Assembly (NCBI GenBank): GCA_003971905.1
Contig: RSEE01000016.1
Span: 558,001 to 622,000, forward strand
Source of the DNA: Moniliella sp. 'wahieum'
Lineage: Eukaryota; Basidiomycota; Moniliellomycetes; Moniliellales; Moniliellaceae
Direction of reading: 5' to 3'
Length of the DNA: 64,000 nucleotides
A model generated the notes under the pieces. The model had not been told where the DNA came from. It was given only the letters and a program-made list of their open reading frames with translations, and made no database searches. Within the stretch, counting starts at the first letter, position 1, and each line of letters opens with the position of its first letter. Made by a program: the position numbers and the translations under genes. Of the stretch, positions 60,618 through 64,000 are shown piece by piece.

Positions 60618-61108
60618 TTAGACCTCCTGCGATGCCTTCTTGCTCTTGCCCGACTTGGCGGGCAACAGCTCGGGTTATGTGTGGGAAGAACAACCACACC
60701 CTGGGAGATGGTAACACCGCCCAGAAGCTTGTTGAGCTCCTCGTCGTTGCGGATGGCCAGCTGGAGGTGGCGAGGCACGATCTGAAGTTACGTGGCCTGG
60801 TCAGCAAATGGACATGCAAAAAAGCAAAACAGACACAAGAGGGAAATACGCACACGACTCTTCTTGTTGTCACGCGCGGCGTTGCCAGCCAACTCGAGGA
60901 TTTCGGCAGTCAAATACTCGAGCACGGCAGCCAAGTAGACGGGCGCACCGGCACCGACACGCTGGGCATAGTTGCCCTTGCGAAGCAGACGGTGGATACG
61001 GCCCACAGGGAACTGCAGGCCAGCCTTGGCCGAACGCGAGGTCGCCTTGGAGCCAGCCGCGCCACCGGCCTTGCCACCCGACTTGCCACCAGACTTGCCG
61101 CCAGACAT
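60618..61108 (-). CDS. Histone H2A
   Basis: Exon 1 (61108-60854) encodes [16 protein letters not shown] to [11 protein letters not shown] 72-nt intron (GTGCGT...TTCAG) precedes exon 2 (60781-60618), [28 protein letters not shown]. Around 60690-60670 the sequence departs from the invariant VPHINPELLP by at least two small indels. After them the frame of [16 protein letters not shown] resumes to the stop at 60618. The SQE near the end is the DNA-damage phosphorylation motif of fungal H2A (family knowledge). I treat the breaks as sequence errors because both flanks are perfect. Confidence 0.95.
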
Positions 61109-61916
61109 AGTTGAAGAGAAAAGTTGTTGAGGAGAGGTGGGGGGTGAAAAGGTTGGGAAGAGAGGTGGGGGTGAACCCGATGGACGCCCTTGGGACTGAC
61201 GGTTTTATACTGGTTGCGCGAATGGTGGGATGAGATCTGAGACAGCTACAACCTCGCTGGTGACTGGACCAGTGACTGGCAGGTGGCAGTGCGCAGTAGC
61301 GCGGAGGATGCTACAGGTCGTACCCGTTATCCTGCCTTACCCAGCCGAGGGCACGCAGGCCTACCGGCTTACCACCACCAAGGCCACCCTGCGTCGCTGG
61401 TCGCAGCCTGACTGGCACAGCGGCGCTGCCGGCTTGGAGGGTGGAACGAAGGGGCTGTGGCTAGTTACTGCGGTGGTGCGGAGACACTTGAAGTTTTGGT
61501 GCGCACTAATATTACTTGCAACGTGACGCGTGAAGCTTGAAGCTTGAAGGTTGAAGTACAACTTGATGTGGAGTGTCTCCAGCCAGGCTGCGGCAACATA
61601 CCGCGTTCACACGTTCACATCCGCAGGCGGCGCTCCGCCCCAAACGCGTCGCTTGGTGAATCTGTCTCACGCCTCTGCCTGGCGTGTCGCGTTGGAGGGC
61701 ATTCGACTGGGTAGGCCGGCGCGTTCTGCAACGCTGGCATCGACGCGCGTTCACATGTTCACATCACCCGGCCTCCTCAGTGTCTGTTGTGCCAGATCAG
61801 CTACGTCTGCCTCAGCTTTTGTATAAAACCTTCACCCGGTGCGCCTCGTGCTCTGTGCAACACACCCACCCTTCCTCGTCCTTGTCAAGCCCAACTCGTC
61901 CTCACTTCGTTTCACT
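61109..61916. promoter_or_regulatory. Shared H2A-H2B promoter with GTTCACA elements
   Basis: GTTCACA occurs at 61605-61611, 61613-61619, 61749-61755 and 61757-61763, as two pairs with 8-nt spacing. The second pair, GTTCACATGTTCACA, is the exact reverse complement of 58629-58643 in the H4-H3 promoter. TATA-type boxes lie at 61203-61210 (toward H2A, GTATAAAA on its strand) and 61822-61828 (TATAAAA, 89 nt before the H2B ATG). A TGACGCGTGAAGCTTGAAGC word cluster is at about 61522-61556. Confidence 0.7.
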
Positions 61917-62418
61917 ATGCCTCCCAAGTCTGTTGCATCCAAGGCCCCCACAGCACGGGCGGTAAGGCTCCGCCAGCGCGTCCAAGACGACCGCTGCCAA
62001 GAAGACCTCCAAGTCGCCCGTCGAGGGAGGCAAGAAGAAGGCGCGCACCGTGCGCAAGGAGACCTACTCCACCTACATCTACCGTGTCCTGAAGCAGGTT
62101 CACCCCGACACGGGTATCTCCAACAAGGCAATGGCCATCCTCAACTCGTTCGTCTCGGACATCTTTGGTGCGTTGTCTCGTCCCGCTCTCCCTCTCCTCT
62201 CTCCTCCCGTACCTCGCTGCGGCCGCTAACCCACCTCGTTCTCTTTGCTGCAGAGCGCATTGCCACCGAAGCGTCGAAGCTGGCGTCGTACAACAAAAAG
62301 TCCACCATCTCCTCGCGCGAGATCCAGACCGCCGTGCGGCTCATCCTGCCTGGTGAGCTGAGCAAGCACGCCATCTCGGAGGGCCAAGTCGGTGACCAAG
62401 TTCTCTAGCACCAAGTAA
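61917..62418 (+). CDS. Histone H2B
   Basis: It starts [13 protein letters not shown]. After one break near 61960 and one near 61975 the frame is that of [56 protein letters not shown]. Exon 1 ends at 62167 and exon 2 starts at 62254 (86-nt intron, GTGCGT...CTGCAG) with [20 protein letters not shown] and [14 protein letters not shown] last break near 62387 precedes SVTKFSSTK and the stop at 62418. Everything outside the breaks is canonical, so errors are more likely than decay. Divergent partner of H2A. Confidence 0.95.
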
Positions 62419-63251
62419 CCTGCTCCCGGTTCTGACGGGCTGGCTGCGGTGATTGTAGTGATACGTGTACCATTATTGATGCTTGGCATTGTGTCCATTT
62501 GTCTCGTTTCTCCCTTGAGCGTGGTAGGCAGCGGGATCAGTAGAGCGACAACAACTTGCATGTTGAGGGTCGCGCCCACCTGGGGTCGGATAGACAGGCG
62601 ATGTCCCACCAGTCGGACCCGAGAGACTTACCTAGTCGGCCCAATAAAGGGAATGGCCGGGTGGACAAGTGGTACTCTGCCTCTGGCCTGTCAACACGAG
62701 CGACAGATGCAAAGACGCGAACACAAAGGGCTCTGATAGGGTTTTGGGCCCTGGCTGGAGAGGATAAGTGTGTGGTGTGATGCGCCTGAGGCTGCGCAGA
62801 GGTAGGAGGGTAGGGAGGGATGGGCAGGCTGCTCCAAGGATTCTTGACCAAAGACCAACTCAGGGGCGTTCGGCAGAGGGGCTCCCCTTCAAGCAGCACG
62901 CGGCGCGAGGCGAGTGTGCGTTGCTCTGGTTGGGCTGCGCCACACTGGCACGGCGCCTGTTGCGGGCGGTGGTCACGTGGTTGGACGGGTGATAGGTGGG
63001 TGAGCGCGCGGCTGAGCAGCGCTGTTGGGCGAGGCGCCACGATGGGCGACGGGCGGCGATCCCAAGCGCTCCCCCACCGCCATTCCTTTCACCTCCCACC
63101 GGCGCTTTCTGCCACTGCGCCCCGCCAGTGCCAGCGCCAGCGCCATCGCTCCCGCCGCCCCCTCCTTCTCGCCTGGTCGGGAGCCCTCGCACGCTTCTCC
63201 TCGCCTGCGCCTCCCTCTGTCCTCTTTGCGCCCCACCACCCCCTCTTCGCC
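62419..63251. other. Intergenic stretch / kinesin promoter
   Basis: 3' side of H2B and 5' side of the kinesin gene. GC-rich, with overlapping frames on both strands (62537-63040 minus, 62820-63491 plus) that lack any domain before 63252. A CT-rich leader precedes the kinesin ATG. Confidence 0.5.
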
Positions 63252-64000
63252 ATGTCGGGCAACGTCAAAGTCGTTGCGCGCTTCCGCCCTCCCAACACGC
63301 TCGAGTTGCGCGAGGGCGGCGACATTGTCGTCGACTTTAGCGCAGTCAATCCCACTGATCCTGGCGAACACACGATCAAGCTCCTTGGCTCCACCAACTC
63401 GGACGCGCTCAATGGCTTCACCTTTGACCGCATCTTCCCCATGGGCACCCCCAGCGCGACGTTTTCGAGTTTGGGATTCGCGACACGGTAGACGGTATGC
63501 CACCCCTCTTCCTTTTCTCGTGGCGCTTGCATGTACCACCCTGCTGACTCTATTCGTCAGATGTGGTCAACGGCTACAATGGCACCATCTTTGCCTATGG
63601 CCAAACGGGCTCGGGTAAGACGTTTACCATGATGGGCTCGGACATTGACGATGAAAACACCAAGGGTATTATCCCGCGCATTACCGAGCAAATCTTTGAG
63701 TCGATCATGGTCTCGCCACCAAATCTGGAATACTTTGTCAAGGTGAGCTACATGGAAATCTACATGGAAAAGATCCGCGACCTGCTGCAACCACAGAACG
63801 ACAATCTTCAAATCCACGAGGACAAGGCCCGCGGTGTCTATGTCAAGGGATTGACCGACGTTTATGTTGGCTCAACGGGTGAAGTATACGAGATTATGCG
63901 GCAGGGAAGCTCGGCCCGGGTCGTGTCCTACACCAACATGAACGCCGAGTCCTCCCGCTCCCATTCGATTTTCGTCATCAGCATTCAGCAGCGCACACCG
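63252..64000 (+). CDS. Kinesin-1-type heavy chain, motor domain (partial, runs off the window)
   Basis: It starts MSGNVKVVARFRPPNTLELR, as in conventional fungal kinesins. Exon 1 runs to 63494 and continues through NGFTFDRIFPMGTP. One C is missing in a C run at about 63450, after which the frame QRDVFEFGIRDTVD fits the family. A 66-nt intron (63495-63560, GTATGC...GTCAG) precedes exon 2: VVNGYNGTIFAYGQTGSGKT (P-loop, about residues 85-104), VSYMEIYMEKIRDLL, and switch I NAESSRSHSIF near 63945-63975. The window ends within the motor. The role is plus-end-directed microtubule transport (family knowledge). Confidence 0.93.

Noticed and set aside
60618-62418. H2A and H2B as pseudogenes
   Set aside because: The breaks are single-base with canonical sequence on both sides, introns and promoters are intact, and the same type of break occurs in many other essential genes here.
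62537-63040. 167-codon minus-strand frame before the kinesin gene
   Set aside because: No domain or leader; overlaps the kinesin 5' region and reads as compositional noise.

Overview
The window is a gene-dense stretch of a fungal nuclear chromosome. Most genes carry one to several short introns (about 50-100 nt, GTRNGT...YAG), promoters often end in a pyrimidine-rich leader just before the ATG, and the gene content is fungal (SREBP/Sre1-type factor, SOG2 of the RAM pathway, Pmp3, Ohr, GH79, mucin-like surface proteins, peroxisomal malate synthase). Intron density, GC-rich coding sequence and protein flavour suggest a basidiomycete. A closer placement (for example Cantharellales) is only an impression.

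Layout. 1-6 kb: an LLPH-like ribosome-biogenesis protein (-), a putative spliced transcript with a snoRNA candidate (+), and an unrecognised P/S-rich protein (-). 7-11 kb: a long SREBP-type bHLH membrane transcription factor (-). 13-15 kb: a possible small membrane protein (-) and mitochondrial Ohr (+). 16-23 kb: Ctf8-like (-), SOG2 (-), a DUF1279/FAM210-like mitochondrial protein (+) and a DUF202 membrane protein (-). 25-27 kb: divergent pair of ribosomal protein eL18 (-) and a TRA2-like SR protein (+). 28.6-32.4 kb: a mucin-like single-pass protein with a Thr/Ser/Gln/Pro hexapeptide array (+). 33.6 kb: ribosomal protein eL41 (-). 37.8 kb: Pmp3 (+). 39.4-48.8 kb: SNX3-like PX protein, membrane-anchored GH79 hydrolase and a second Ser-rich single-pass protein (all -). 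50-55 kb: an unresolved gene (+) and a TLC-domain protein (+). 55.4-57.1 kb: malate synthase (-). 58-62.4 kb: all four core histones as two divergent pairs (H4/H3 and H2A/H2B). 63.2 kb to the end: the 5' part of a kinesin-1 motor (+).

Two points colour every gene model. First, many strongly conserved genes (H2A, H2B, eL18, malate synthase, kinesin, DUF1279) show one-base frame breaks, often in homopolymers. This looks like an assembly with residual indel errors rather than decay, so I give whole gene spans and say where the frame breaks. Second, the long intergenic stretches are unusual: they are rich in short self-complementary words (TGACGCGTGA, CAGTACTCAG, GATCATCGATC, GCCTGAGGC, TTCAAGC heptamers) and hold at least two dispersed repeat families.

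The most notable regulatory signal is a GTTCACA element present in several copies in both histone intergenic promoters, including a 15-mer that recurs as its exact reverse complement. The most notable gene structure is eL41, whose ATG is split by an intron after its first base.
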